IMG/VR virus record: IMGVR_UViG_3300037847_000185
Span: 1-29,836 of that record
DNA: 29,836 nucleotides
Direction: 5' to 3' (one strand)
Origin: a virus
Every line of letters starts with the position of its first letter. Positions within the stretch are counted from its first letter, which is position 1. Position numbers and translations under genes: made by a program. Of the stretch, positions 6,284 through 13,020 are shown piece by piece. A model generated the notes under the pieces. That model was not told the DNA's origin and did no database searches. It saw only the letters and a program-made list of their open reading frames with translations.

Positions 6284-7135
6284 TCAACCGCCCTGACAGC
6301 TATCGACTATTGAAGGATCTTGGAAGAACGCGCATGGGTTATAAGTAGGCCCAGTCTGGTAGAACCCGCTAGTCTCACCCTCTGTCAGTATTTCTGCCGT
6401 TGTCTTAAAGTAATCGCCAACCGATACCGCAACCGTTGCAACCACCTCGTTAAACTTCACCGTCACATCGCCTGTAGCCGCATCAAAGAACGACTCAGTA
6501 GCATCGGCATACGTTGTATCTAGCTGTGCCGCCTGCTCGTTTGCGCTGTCAATGAGCTCCGGGCTAGACGCTACCGCCATAAATGCAGCAGCAGTCTGGG
6601 TCGTTTCTTCTACGTTTGTTAGCGCATCGTTGTAAATATCTACCTCTGCGTCCTGCAGCGTAACGTCATTTGTGTTGAGGTATTCTTGCACTGCCGCAGC
6701 CTTTTCGTTGTCCCCAGCTGCTTGGGCGTCAGTGGCAATCTCATTTACCCGGACAACCTCAATCACCGCCTGCGCCGCATCTACATAAGCGTCAACCGCT
6801 ACGGCAACCTGGTTCATAGCTTGATCTGACGCCTCATTGAAATATTCTTGAGCGCCAACATCTATGGGATACGTTGCTGCCTGTACTGCAGCCACCGCAG
6901 CGTTATAAGCATCTGCCTGACCATAGCTAATCAAGCCATCAGTTACTGTGCCTACCGGAGCAATGCCGCCCGTTTGAGCGTAGGCAGCCATTCCGCCGAC
7001 CGCCCTTATCCCGTAATCAAACGTAGACCGGATTGACGCACTTGTGCTTACAAGATCATCAATCCCCGCCGCTGTTAGTGCTGGTGCGGAAACGCTCGCT
7101 AATACTAGCCCCGCTATCGACTTCTTCAATTTCAT
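6284..7135 (-). CDS. Secreted Ala-rich protein of unknown function
   Basis: 283 residues from ATG 7135, which has AGGTGA five bases upstream; a GTG at 7144 is an alternative. An N-terminal signal peptide (KLKKSIAGLVLASVSAPALT, cleavage likely after TAA) indicates Sec export. The mature part is acidic, rich in Ala, Val, Asp and Thr, and mostly helical, with few aromatic residues. Two cysteines near the C-terminus (NPCAFFQDPSIVDSC) could form a disulfide loop. No catalytic motif is seen. The signal-peptide-coding segment lies inside the 3' end of the upstream gene in another frame. It is one of three consecutive exported phage proteins; a periplasmic or surface role is inferred. Confidence 0.62.
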   Translation of the reverse strand: MKLKKSIAGLVLASVSAPALTAAGIDDLVSTSASIRSTFDYGIRAVGGMAAYAQTGGIAPVGTVTDGLISYGQADAYNAAVAAVQAATYPIDVGAQEYFNEASDQAMNQVAVAVDAYVDAAQAVIEVVRVNEIATDAQAAGDNEKAAAVQEYLNTNDVTLQDAEVDIYNDALTNVEETTQTAAAFMAVASSPELIDSANEQAAQLDTTYADATESFFDAATGDVTVKFNEVVATVAVSVGDYFKTTAEILTEGETSGFYQTGPTYNPCAFFQDPSIVDSCQGG

Positions 7136-7685
7136 CTGTTTCACCTATGTTCAACATGGCATCGTAGTAGGGCTTTCTTTTCACATAGTCCGGTATGAAT
7201 ACCGTGGGCAACTGGCGCATCGCCATCATTGCCGCTCGACCTACCACTAGCTTGCCATTTACCAATATTGGGCAAGGCGTCCCAGACGTAAACATCGCTG
7301 TCCAGATTTCTTTCTCTTGGCACATGAGGCTTACTGCCGCAATGCTCATGCCCAATTCCTTGAGAGTCTTAGCGTCTTTGCGCCGATTGCATTTTTCGTC
7401 TTGCATATATTGCCCAGCGGAGATGCCAATCATCACAAACTGAGCGCCGCCTGATTTTGATTTTAGGCAAGTGTCGTTGCCGCTACTCATCAGGCTAGGA
7501 GAAATGGCGCTGTACACCGGCATCTGACTGCTAGACCCAGCACCATTAAACGTCTTTGAATTGTTTGTTGTACTGTTGTTGGAATTAACAGTACTGTCTT
7601 GCGTGTTAGTGTTGAGGTCGCCCTGCTGATCGTTTTGCGCGTTTGCACTTACAGCCAGAAAAACAAACAGCAGGAACCACCTCAT
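7059..7685 (-). CDS. Secreted Cys-containing conserved phage protein
   Basis: 208 residues with a short signal peptide (MRWFLLFVFLAVSANAQ, cleavage after ANA). A low-complexity Asn/Thr/Ser linker (about 18-48) follows, then a globular domain with conserved-looking features: ISPSLMSSGNDTCLKS, FVMIGISAGQYM, DEKCNRRKDAKTLKELGMS, SLMCQEKEIWTAMF and GTPCPI. Four cysteines suggest disulfides in the periplasm. I recognise this general pattern (SPS.M...DTC...S...G...DE.C.RRK...L...GM) from tail-to-lysis regions of other marine podovirus-like genomes, where its role is unknown. There is no clear ribosome-binding site, so translation probably depends on coupling with the lipoprotein gene that ends five bases upstream. 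Confidence 0.65.
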   Translation of the reverse strand: MRWFLLFVFLAVSANAQNDQQGDLNTNTQDSTVNSNNSTTNNSKTFNGAGSSSQMPVYSAISPSLMSSGNDTCLKSKSGGAQFVMIGISAGQYMQDEKCNRRKDAKTLKELGMSIAAVSLMCQEKEIWTAMFTSGTPCPILVNGKLVVGRAAMMAMRQLPTVFIPDYVKRKPYYDAMLNIGETDEIEEVDSGASISERFRTSTNSGGD

Positions 7686-7689
7686 AGCA

Positions 7690-8481
7690 TTAGTTGCAAG
7701 TCACTACGACTTTGCCATCATCATCCGTTGTAATCACACAGCCCTTATTGGTCGCAGTAGCGTACTCTAGCCAATCTTGGTTGGTCGTCCAGATGCCTTC
7801 CATCCCGATTTTTCCGAGGCTGTGCAGATTCGTTAGGGCATTAGTGCCAAGCGTCACAAGGTTGGTCATGCCAGCAGTACCCATGTTGTAGGTTGCGTTT
7901 AGGCCGTCTTCAGCAGTAGCGCCAATTTGGGTAAAGCCAGCTACGGCGATCTCAGCGTTAGTATCAAATCCTTCTGTACCTAGAGTGACTGCGCCATCAA
8001 TACCAGCAGTACCTAGCGTTACCATGCCGTCAATCCACGGCGTGAAGTCTACGTTTGATGCCGCCTCACCCATGCTGACAAATGAACCGTAGAGCGCCTG
8101 CTGCGTAGTTGCATCAGCACTGATACGAGCAAGATCAACCTCTGCCGAGTACCGAGCCATTGTCTTGGTTGAGTCTGCCTGCATCCACATCATGCCCAAA
8201 TTACTGATCGGGGCAGCTAGTATGCTTGCCCATTGGATTGCCTGAGACTGCTGGGGAATAGGCTGTACAACAGGTGTCTGTGTCATGGCTAGAGCCATAA
8301 CCGCAGCACTAGCCGCTTGTCCATCGCCTGCCGCCGCAATAGCCGACAACGCATCGAATTTTGCCTGCGCTGCTCTGGCGTTAGCTTCAGCACTTTTTTG
8401 TACCGCTTCGTAGTATTGAGTAGTAGTTGACGCACACCCAACCAAGCCCAATAACGCTACCGCACAAATCAAATTTTTCAT
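7690..8481 (-). CDS. Lipoprotein with 11-residue repeats
   Basis: 263 residues. A lipoprotein signal peptide MKNLICAVALLGLVGC has lipobox LVGC with the lipidated Cys at 16. A helical Ala-rich region (30-140) with an Ala/Met hydrophobic stretch (about 82-100) is followed by eight consecutive 11-residue units (151-238), the clearest being DGMVTLGTAGI, DGAVTLGTEGF and TNLVTLGTNAL. A short C-terminal hairpin carries C248 and C262, probably a disulfide. Eleven-residue periodicity suggests a hendecad helical bundle or a regular surface repeat. Being lipid-anchored it should sit in the inner or outer membrane; residue 2 after the Cys is Ala, not Asp, so outer-membrane sorting is likely. AAGGA precedes the start. 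Candidate roles are superinfection exclusion, lysis (o-spanin-like) or envelope modification; none is proven. Confidence 0.7.
   Translation of the reverse strand: MKNLICAVALLGLVGCASTTTQYYEAVQKSAEANARAAQAKFDALSAIAAAGDGQAASAAVMALAMTQTPVVQPIPQQSQAIQWASILAAPISNLGMMWMQADSTKTMARYSAEVDLARISADATTQQALYGSFVSMGEAASNVDFTPWIDGMVTLGTAGIDGAVTLGTEGFDTNAEIAVAGFTQIGATAEDGLNATYNMGTAGMTNLVTLGTNALTNLHSLGKIGMEGIWTTNQDWLEYATATNKGCVITTDDDGKVVVTCN
7768..8031 (-). repeat. Eight tandem 33-nt units encoding hendecad repeats
   Basis: These 264 bases encode residues 151-238 of the lipoprotein as eight in-register 11-residue units with no gaps. DNA similarity between units is still visible on the plus strand, for example ccagcagtacc(t/c)a at two places and tagagtgac / tagcgttacc / aagcgtcac at comparable phases. 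Amino-acid conservation (VTLGT core, hydrophobic last residue) exceeds DNA conservation, which suggests old duplication kept by selection. Confidence 0.7.
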
Positions 8482-8482
8482 G

Positions 8483-8851
8483 TCAAATGTCCTTCCCTAA
8501 ACTAAAGGTGAAAGGCTTATAACCTTTCTTGTCCAGCACCCGTTGCCAGCCTTTACGGCCCGCAACACTCATCCCAGTACAGCCGCTTAACTTTGCATAG
8601 TGTACCGCCGATTCATCCATATCAACAATAGTGTCCATATTTCCGCCCGCTAGGAAGATATGTAACACTTTTTTGCGCGGGTAACATATGATCTCAGTTA
8701 CAGCGCAGGCATCGTCAGCAGGCCAAAACTGCATTAAGCCTTTTTTTACGCCATCTACGATGTCTTCAAATATGTGGGTGTTGCCCCCTCTGTCTAATGC
8801 CGCCTCAATCCACGGTTTACAGCGGTCTAGCTCTTTATCTAAATCCTCCAT
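8483..8851 (-). CDS. Conserved phage protein, possibly GNAT-like fold
   Basis: 122 residues with a strong AAGGAG site. The pattern AVTEIICYPRKKVLHIFLAG followed by DMDESAVHYAKLSGCTGMSV and AGRKGWQRVLDKKGY resembles a recurrent phage protein in the tail/late region. The layout (a strand with a basic YPRKK segment, a helix, a strand, then GRxGWxRxLxxxGY) is like the end of a GNAT acetyltransferase, where a GRxGW/GF motif precedes the last strands. A complete acetyl-CoA binding loop (Q/RxxGxG/A) is not obvious, so catalysis is doubtful. It may be a degenerate GNAT fold used structurally. No membrane segment is present. Confidence 0.55.
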   Translation of the reverse strand: MEDLDKELDRCKPWIEAALDRGGNTHIFEDIVDGVKKGLMQFWPADDACAVTEIICYPRKKVLHIFLAGGNMDTIVDMDESAVHYAKLSGCTGMSVAGRKGWQRVLDKKGYKPFTFSLGKDI

Positions 8852-8862
8852 TTACGCACTCC

Positions 8863-9156
8863 TTACGGTTGAACTTTAACAAAACCGTTTGAATCAACGT
8901 AAAGCGCCCCCGATACAGATGTGCTGCTCGGCAAGCTGTTACCTTTAGACATTAAAACTTGCACAAATTCGTTACCAACGGAAACAACCAGATAGCCATT
9001 GCTTGCGTCATACAGCAAAATGCCGTTTTCAGTTGCCACATCGGACGTTTGCTTTTGCGATATCAGCGCCCTGACCCGGGTTAGGTAATCGTTTAGATCC
9101 TCCGCCCATAAATGCGGTGTCTCTCTGGAGTACGGTGGTGGTAACTCTCTGCTCAC
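8863..9156 (-). CDS. Small tail-associated protein, unknown
   Basis: 97 residues, starting with GTG at 9156 (GTGA overlap with the stop of the large tail protein) and preceded by GGAGGAAGG. A helical N-terminal part (TPHLWAEDLNDYLTRVRALI) is followed by short beta repeats, YLVVSVGNEFVQVLM and ALYVDSNGFVKVQP, of the kind found at fibre tips or in small virion decoration proteins. Position directly after the large tail protein suggests a virion component. No family assigned. Confidence 0.55.
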   Translation of the reverse strand: MSRELPPPYSRETPHLWAEDLNDYLTRVRALISQKQTSDVATENGILLYDASNGYLVVSVGNEFVQVLMSKGNSLPSSTSVSGALYVDSNGFVKVQP

Positions 9157-11057
9157 CGCCTTCCTCCGCCGCTGATACGCAACCGGACATCACCTACACG
9201 CCAGTTAGCCTCTGCATCGCCGTCAATCCGAACCCTAACTTGCCTGCCCGTCATCCTAACGCTTGTCGGGTTTGTTGGGTCAAACGGGCCATGCTCAGTC
9301 TCGCTTCCGTTAGGGTAAAAGCGAGTTTTAAATTTAACGCTGACCTCGCCCTGCGTATCCTCTTCTGGGATCATCTCCGTAATACGCATAACCGTGTCAC
9401 CGTCAGCAATGTTTACGGGGCCACTTTCAACAAATACCGCGCTACCCTCATGACCATATCCTGACTCATGGCGATATACCGCGCCATCTGTGCCAATCCA
9501 CATCGGGTCCAAGAACACGCCAGAATCTACGCCAGTGCAGCGCCCAAGATCGCCCACAAGCCAATGGTTTTCGTTGTAGTCGTAAGCAACGTACCGGGTG
9601 TTTTCGCTTTGGCCTTCGCCAGGGTAAAACCACCAAACCTCGTTAAATTTCTGATTAGCAACACAGAATCCGTGGCTAATTCGGTCTCGGTTCATCTCGG
9701 TAAATACCTTGTCATGCACCTCGCATGGAAGAACTCGAGCCGTTGAACCGTCATATACAAAGAAGTTGCGTTCACCCATCCAGAAGGCTGTCGGGCCTAC
9801 AGAAGCCAGCATATTGCGACCAACTAAGCCGCACGAGTTGCCGATTTTCTGAAACCCAAACACCGTAGGTGGCCCCTGATACGTTGCGACCCACGCATCT
9901 ATATCTGTACAGATCAGGGTTCTACCTCGCACCCTTGCCCCTGCAACAATCTCGCCTGATGTCTGTAGCTCAAGGTCGCCAGCCTCGTTAGTAACCGCTG
10001 GCTGCCACTCGTACAGGTTTTCACGGTCACACCACTGCACCTTCCGAGTGTTGCCGCCTGCGCCAAGGCAGAATACAAATCTTTCAGCGGTAACAACTAT
10101 CGCTTTGTTTGATGTTGGCACTTCGCTAGAAACGGACACTGATGAGTTAGCAGAAACAAGTGTTGCAACCGTTGTCGTAGGACTTGCCGCAAATGCCGAC
10201 ACATCCAACTCATACAAGTTGCCGTCTGCATCAGACAGCGCAACCAAGTCTTCACCCCAGTTGTCTAGCGTCCAATTAGTAGCCGCTGCGACCGTGTAGT
10301 TTCTTTCTCTGGGTACGCCATAAGCGCCAGAGCCATAGTTTTTACCACCGTAACCAAGGTTTTCAGTCGCTTGTGCAATGCCCGCACTGAACCCTGCCGG
10401 GGTGATGTCGTAGACAACATCGTTGCCGTCTATCATCGCTAAACGGTTGTATGACCCAGCAGCAAGGTATGGCGATCCATTATTTGACGCCCATGCGTGT
10501 GAGCCTCTGGACTGCCTGTTGGCTTGGCGTACCGTTATCTCAGTGAGCGTAATCGTGTCTGTCTCTCCGCCCGTAGCAGAGTCAAGCGTAATAACTAGAT
10601 TGGTGTTTGAAAGCGATCCGCCAGTGGTGATCGAAAACGAACTACGGCCTGTTGTCGTAATGTTTGTGCTGGATGCCACCCCGCCAAGGGTGATCGTTGC
10701 TGACGCCCCTGTAGACACCGCTGTTACGTTTACATCTACGACATAGCTGGTTGAGACCGCCAGCACACTCGACAAGCTCTGCGTGATGCTCGCCGCTGTG
10801 CCTGCCGTATTGCTCAACTGCAGCGTGTCAATATCTGCATTGTAGTTGGTGTTAGATAGCGTCCACTTTGACGAATCTTCTAGGTGCGGGTCATTGCTAA
10901 TCGTTTCAATGTTTGCCGACTGCACCCAGCCGCCTACTGGCTGCGGAGCGTTGTTAGTCCAGCGCACAAGGCTAGAGTCAAGCCAGCGCCCCTTAGAGTC
11001 TAAGTCTACGCCGTGACTATAAACGCCTGCGGGAATGTCCAGCTTGAATAGGGGCAT
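9153..11057 (-). CDS. Large tail structural protein (stabilisation-type) with inserted beta domain
   Basis: 634 residues. The start IPAGVYSHGVDLDSKGRWLD..VRW and PVGGW, and the end with TRFYPNGSETEHGPF, PTSVRMTGRQVRVRIDGD and WRVGDVRLRI, match a widespread marine podovirus structural protein. It is comparable in position to P22 gp10-like tail stabilisation/accessory proteins. Between residues about 49 and 179 lies a Ser/Thr/Gly-rich beta segment (carbohydrate-binding-module-like) that interrupts the conserved core, which resumes at SRGSHAWASNNGSPYLAAGS. The central region is a beta-rich, propeller-like structure with repeated W/Y-containing turns. It begins at a TAATG overlap and probably forms part of the tail hub or fibre attachment ring. 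Exact particle location is inference. Confidence 0.68.
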   Translation of the reverse strand: MPLFKLDIPAGVYSHGVDLDSKGRWLDSSLVRWTNNAPQPVGGWVQSANIETISNDPHLEDSSKWTLSNTNYNADIDTLQLSNTAGTAASITQSLSSVLAVSTSYVVDVNVTAVSTGASATITLGGVASSTNITTTGRSSFSITTGGSLSNTNLVITLDSATGGETDTITLTEITVRQANRQSRGSHAWASNNGSPYLAAGSYNRLAMIDGNDVVYDITPAGFSAGIAQATENLGYGGKNYGSGAYGVPRERNYTVAAATNWTLDNWGEDLVALSDADGNLYELDVSAFAASPTTTVATLVSANSSVSVSSEVPTSNKAIVVTAERFVFCLGAGGNTRKVQWCDRENLYEWQPAVTNEAGDLELQTSGEIVAGARVRGRTLICTDIDAWVATYQGPPTVFGFQKIGNSCGLVGRNMLASVGPTAFWMGERNFFVYDGSTARVLPCEVHDKVFTEMNRDRISHGFCVANQKFNEVWWFYPGEGQSENTRYVAYDYNENHWLVGDLGRCTGVDSGVFLDPMWIGTDGAVYRHESGYGHEGSAVFVESGPVNIADGDTVMRITEMIPEEDTQGEVSVKFKTRFYPNGSETEHGPFDPTNPTSVRMTGRQVRVRIDGDAEANWRVGDVRLRISGGGRR

Positions 11058-11563
11058 TAAGATGTATACCCAATAAATGAACCGTAAAGAGTGCCGCCCA
11101 CATTCCAGATTTGAATCCAGTTTGTAGCACCCACCTCAAGCTCTGGGGCAGACCCAAACAGCCACTCCATAGTGGGCCATGTGATGTCGTCAGTAGAGCC
11201 AACAGAGGTAAAACGCAGGGTTACGAACTCGCCAGATGCAAGGCTTGAGGTGATAGTTACGTCACCCGCCATCGCGCACGTTTGGACCGTCCCGTTAGCT
11301 GGGTCAACATTCTGAGTGCCTGATGTGCCTAACGCATGGACTTGCTCAGTAATCTTGCCATCTACGTCAAGCGCGGCGACCTGATTTAGCGTCATGCCTG
11401 ATGTGGTATAGCTGTTGAGGTTTAGTACAGTCCCACCGCCGCCACCCCCAGCATTCAGCAGAGTGTCCAAAGATGTCCAGTTATTGTTGAGTTTTGTACC
11501 CCACGCATCGGAGTCGCCACCGATTGCGGGAAGGTTAAAACTGAAATTTGTAGTAGTAGTCAT
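11057..11563 (-). CDS. Short tail fibre / tail tip protein
   Basis: 168 residues. The N-terminus FSFNLPAIGGDSDAWGTKLN followed by NNWTSLD is a common adaptor sequence at the base of phage tail fibres. A poly-Gly hinge (GGGGGG, about 39-44) separates it from a beta-rich C-terminal domain with TVQTCAMAGDVTITSSLASG, FVTLRF, ITWPTMEWLFGSAP and IWNVGGTLYGSFIGY. That C-terminal pattern is the knob found in many fibre tips. It follows a 45-bp AT-rich gap after the Gly-rich gene and overlaps the next gene as TAATG. Confidence 0.65.
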   Translation of the reverse strand: MTTTTNFSFNLPAIGGDSDAWGTKLNNNWTSLDTLLNAGGGGGGTVLNLNSYTTSGMTLNQVAALDVDGKITEQVHALGTSGTQNVDPANGTVQTCAMAGDVTITSSLASGEFVTLRFTSVGSTDDITWPTMEWLFGSAPELEVGATNWIQIWNVGGTLYGSFIGYTS

Positions 11564-11608
11564 AGCTGCTCTCGCTCTTAATCCCTATATTTTACTACGG
11601 CTAATAAA

Positions 11609-12520
11609 TTATTTTGCCACTTTCGTTGACGGGTAACGCCTTGATCTTCCGGGCCACACAATCCTTACCGCGCCTTCTTTGCCAGAATATCCGTAAAATC
11701 CGGCACCAATCGAATTAGCCCCTGCTGGGGTTGGACCGCCGCCGCCATATTCCTGATCATCTTGTCCTGAGTCTGTGCCTTGGTCATGCGACCCTGGGCT
11801 GCCATCGTTCTCTCGGATCGTATTTTCTGACGTATTTGCAGTGTCATAAATACCACCAGCGCCGGAAGTACCCTGACCATATAGACTCACACCGCCGCCA
11901 TAGCCCCCTTGTCTTCTAAAAGGGCTGAAGCTGCCACTAAGCCATTTTCCACCAGCGCCGCCACCGCCACCACCGCCTGACCCAGCGGAGCCGTTCCCTG
12001 TTGCGCCGTTACCGCCATTTCCAGCATAGCCAGCAGCACCGCCACCACCGGGGCCAGCAGAGCTAAATCTGCCATTGGCCCCAGAAGCGCCGCTTCCGCC
12101 TGCATATGATCCCTTTCTGGAAACTTCCGCCGCCAAAATGGTAGTGTCGCTGTTTGTGTTGTCGCCGCCTGCACCGCCTTTTGCTTGTATTAAAGTCGTG
12201 CCGCTGCGGGATATTGATGACGCGCCGCCGTTACCCCCTGCGTCGTTAACCCCGCCAAAGTTGTATGCCCCGGCTGACCCACCATCACCAACGACTACGG
12301 TAAGCTGCTGTCCCGGGCTAACTTTTATCGTCCCGTAGGCTAACGAGCCTCCGTCTCCAGCTTCACAGAGATAGTTGCTAGAGCCGCCGCCACCGCCGCC
12401 AATACAAACACACGCTATATACTCAACATTATCTGGAACAGTAAACGTGTGGGTTCCCGGGCTGAATATCTGCTCCCCTTTTGCGGGCAGACCCTTGGCT
12501 TTCACCATTGCTCTAAACAT
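11609..12520 (-). CDS. Gly-rich tail adhesin-like protein
   Basis: 303 residues with a short N-terminal lead and a beta motif EQIFSPGTHTFTVPDNVEYI that opens the Gly-rich domain. From about 40 to 290 glycine makes up roughly a third of residues, in runs such as GGGGGGSS, GGAGGDN, GPGGGGAAGYAGNGGNGATG and GGGGGGAGG. The protein ends in YSGKEGAVRIVWPG. This order (strand, Gly-rich body, ..G..G.VRI.W) matches Gly-rich adhesins; in T4-like phage S16 the gp38 adhesin packs polyglycine helices into a sandwich that displays host-recognition loops. A receptor-binding role is therefore likely. It overlaps the upstream gene at TAATG; GGAG lies about 10 nt before the start. Confidence 0.7.
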   Translation of the reverse strand: MFRAMVKAKGLPAKGEQIFSPGTHTFTVPDNVEYIACVCIGGGGGGSSNYLCEAGDGGSLAYGTIKVSPGQQLTVVVGDGGSAGAYNFGGVNDAGGNGGASSISRSGTTLIQAKGGAGGDNTNSDTTILAAEVSRKGSYAGGSGASGANGRFSSAGPGGGGAAGYAGNGGNGATGNGSAGSGGGGGGGAGGKWLSGSFSPFRRQGGYGGGVSLYGQGTSGAGGIYDTANTSENTIRENDGSPGSHDQGTDSGQDDQEYGGGGPTPAGANSIGAGFYGYSGKEGAVRIVWPGRSRRYPSTKVAK

Positions 12521-12984
12521 TACACATTACTCCAAGTGTCGCCAGGTTCTGGCCTGTCTGCCCAGATCGCGGATGGCTCCACCCTGTCTGTCCATGTGTC
12601 GCCGGGTTCCGGCTCTGATTCCCACTTCAAGCGTCCTGATATCGCCATGACCCCAGTAGCGGCAGATTTTGCGCCTGATTTAGTAATGATCCTAACTGTT
12701 GATGCTAGTAAATTACCTTCTGCTGCTATCAGGGCCGCGCCAGCATGATTCATCCCGGCACCAGCGTTGGTGACGCTAACTGCAGCCGCTTGTATTCCGG
12801 CCTGCTGTACTCGATACGGCGAAAGCGTAGTGCTAGAGGCTGCCGCAGAAGCGAGTGCCGCCGGGAGTACAAGCCCCGCGCCAGCGTTAGTGGCAGATGC
12901 TACATCAGAAGATGCAGCGGCATTAAGATAATCGCCTTCTGCGTATCCCTTTGCCCAATACCCTGACGCAACATATTTGCTCAT
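12520..12984 (-). CDS. Small fibre-associated protein with Trp decapeptide repeats
   Basis: 154 residues from ATG 12984; a TTG 18 bases upstream is the only longer option. It begins SKYVASGYWAKGYAEGDY, a short aromatic segment seen at the start of small structural proteins in marine phages. An Ala-rich beta/helical middle follows (about 25-120). The C-terminal 29 residues carry three tandem decapeptides (EPGDTWTDRV, EPSAIWADRP, EPGDTWSNV). It lies between two receptor-binding candidates and is likely a virion surface component. No ribosome-binding site better than GGCGATC is visible. Confidence 0.58.
   Translation of the reverse strand: MSKYVASGYWAKGYAEGDYLNAAASSDVASATNAGAGLVLPAALASAAASSTTLSPYRVQQAGIQAAAVSVTNAGAGMNHAGAALIAAEGNLLASTVRIITKSGAKSAATGVMAISGRLKWESEPEPGDTWTDRVEPSAIWADRPEPGDTWSNV
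12523..12609 (-). repeat. Three tandem 30-nt units encoding a Trp-containing decapeptide
   Basis: The last 87 coding bases of the gene at 12520-12984 encode EPGDTWTDRV, EPSAIWADRP and EPGDTWSNV. The first and third units are nearly identical at DNA level (gtgtcgcc(a/g)ggttc(t/c)ggc on the plus strand), which indicates recent duplication or recombination. Confidence 0.72.
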
Positions 12985-13020
12985 GCAATCAGATCGCCGC
13001 AATAATCAAAGCAAATGGCA

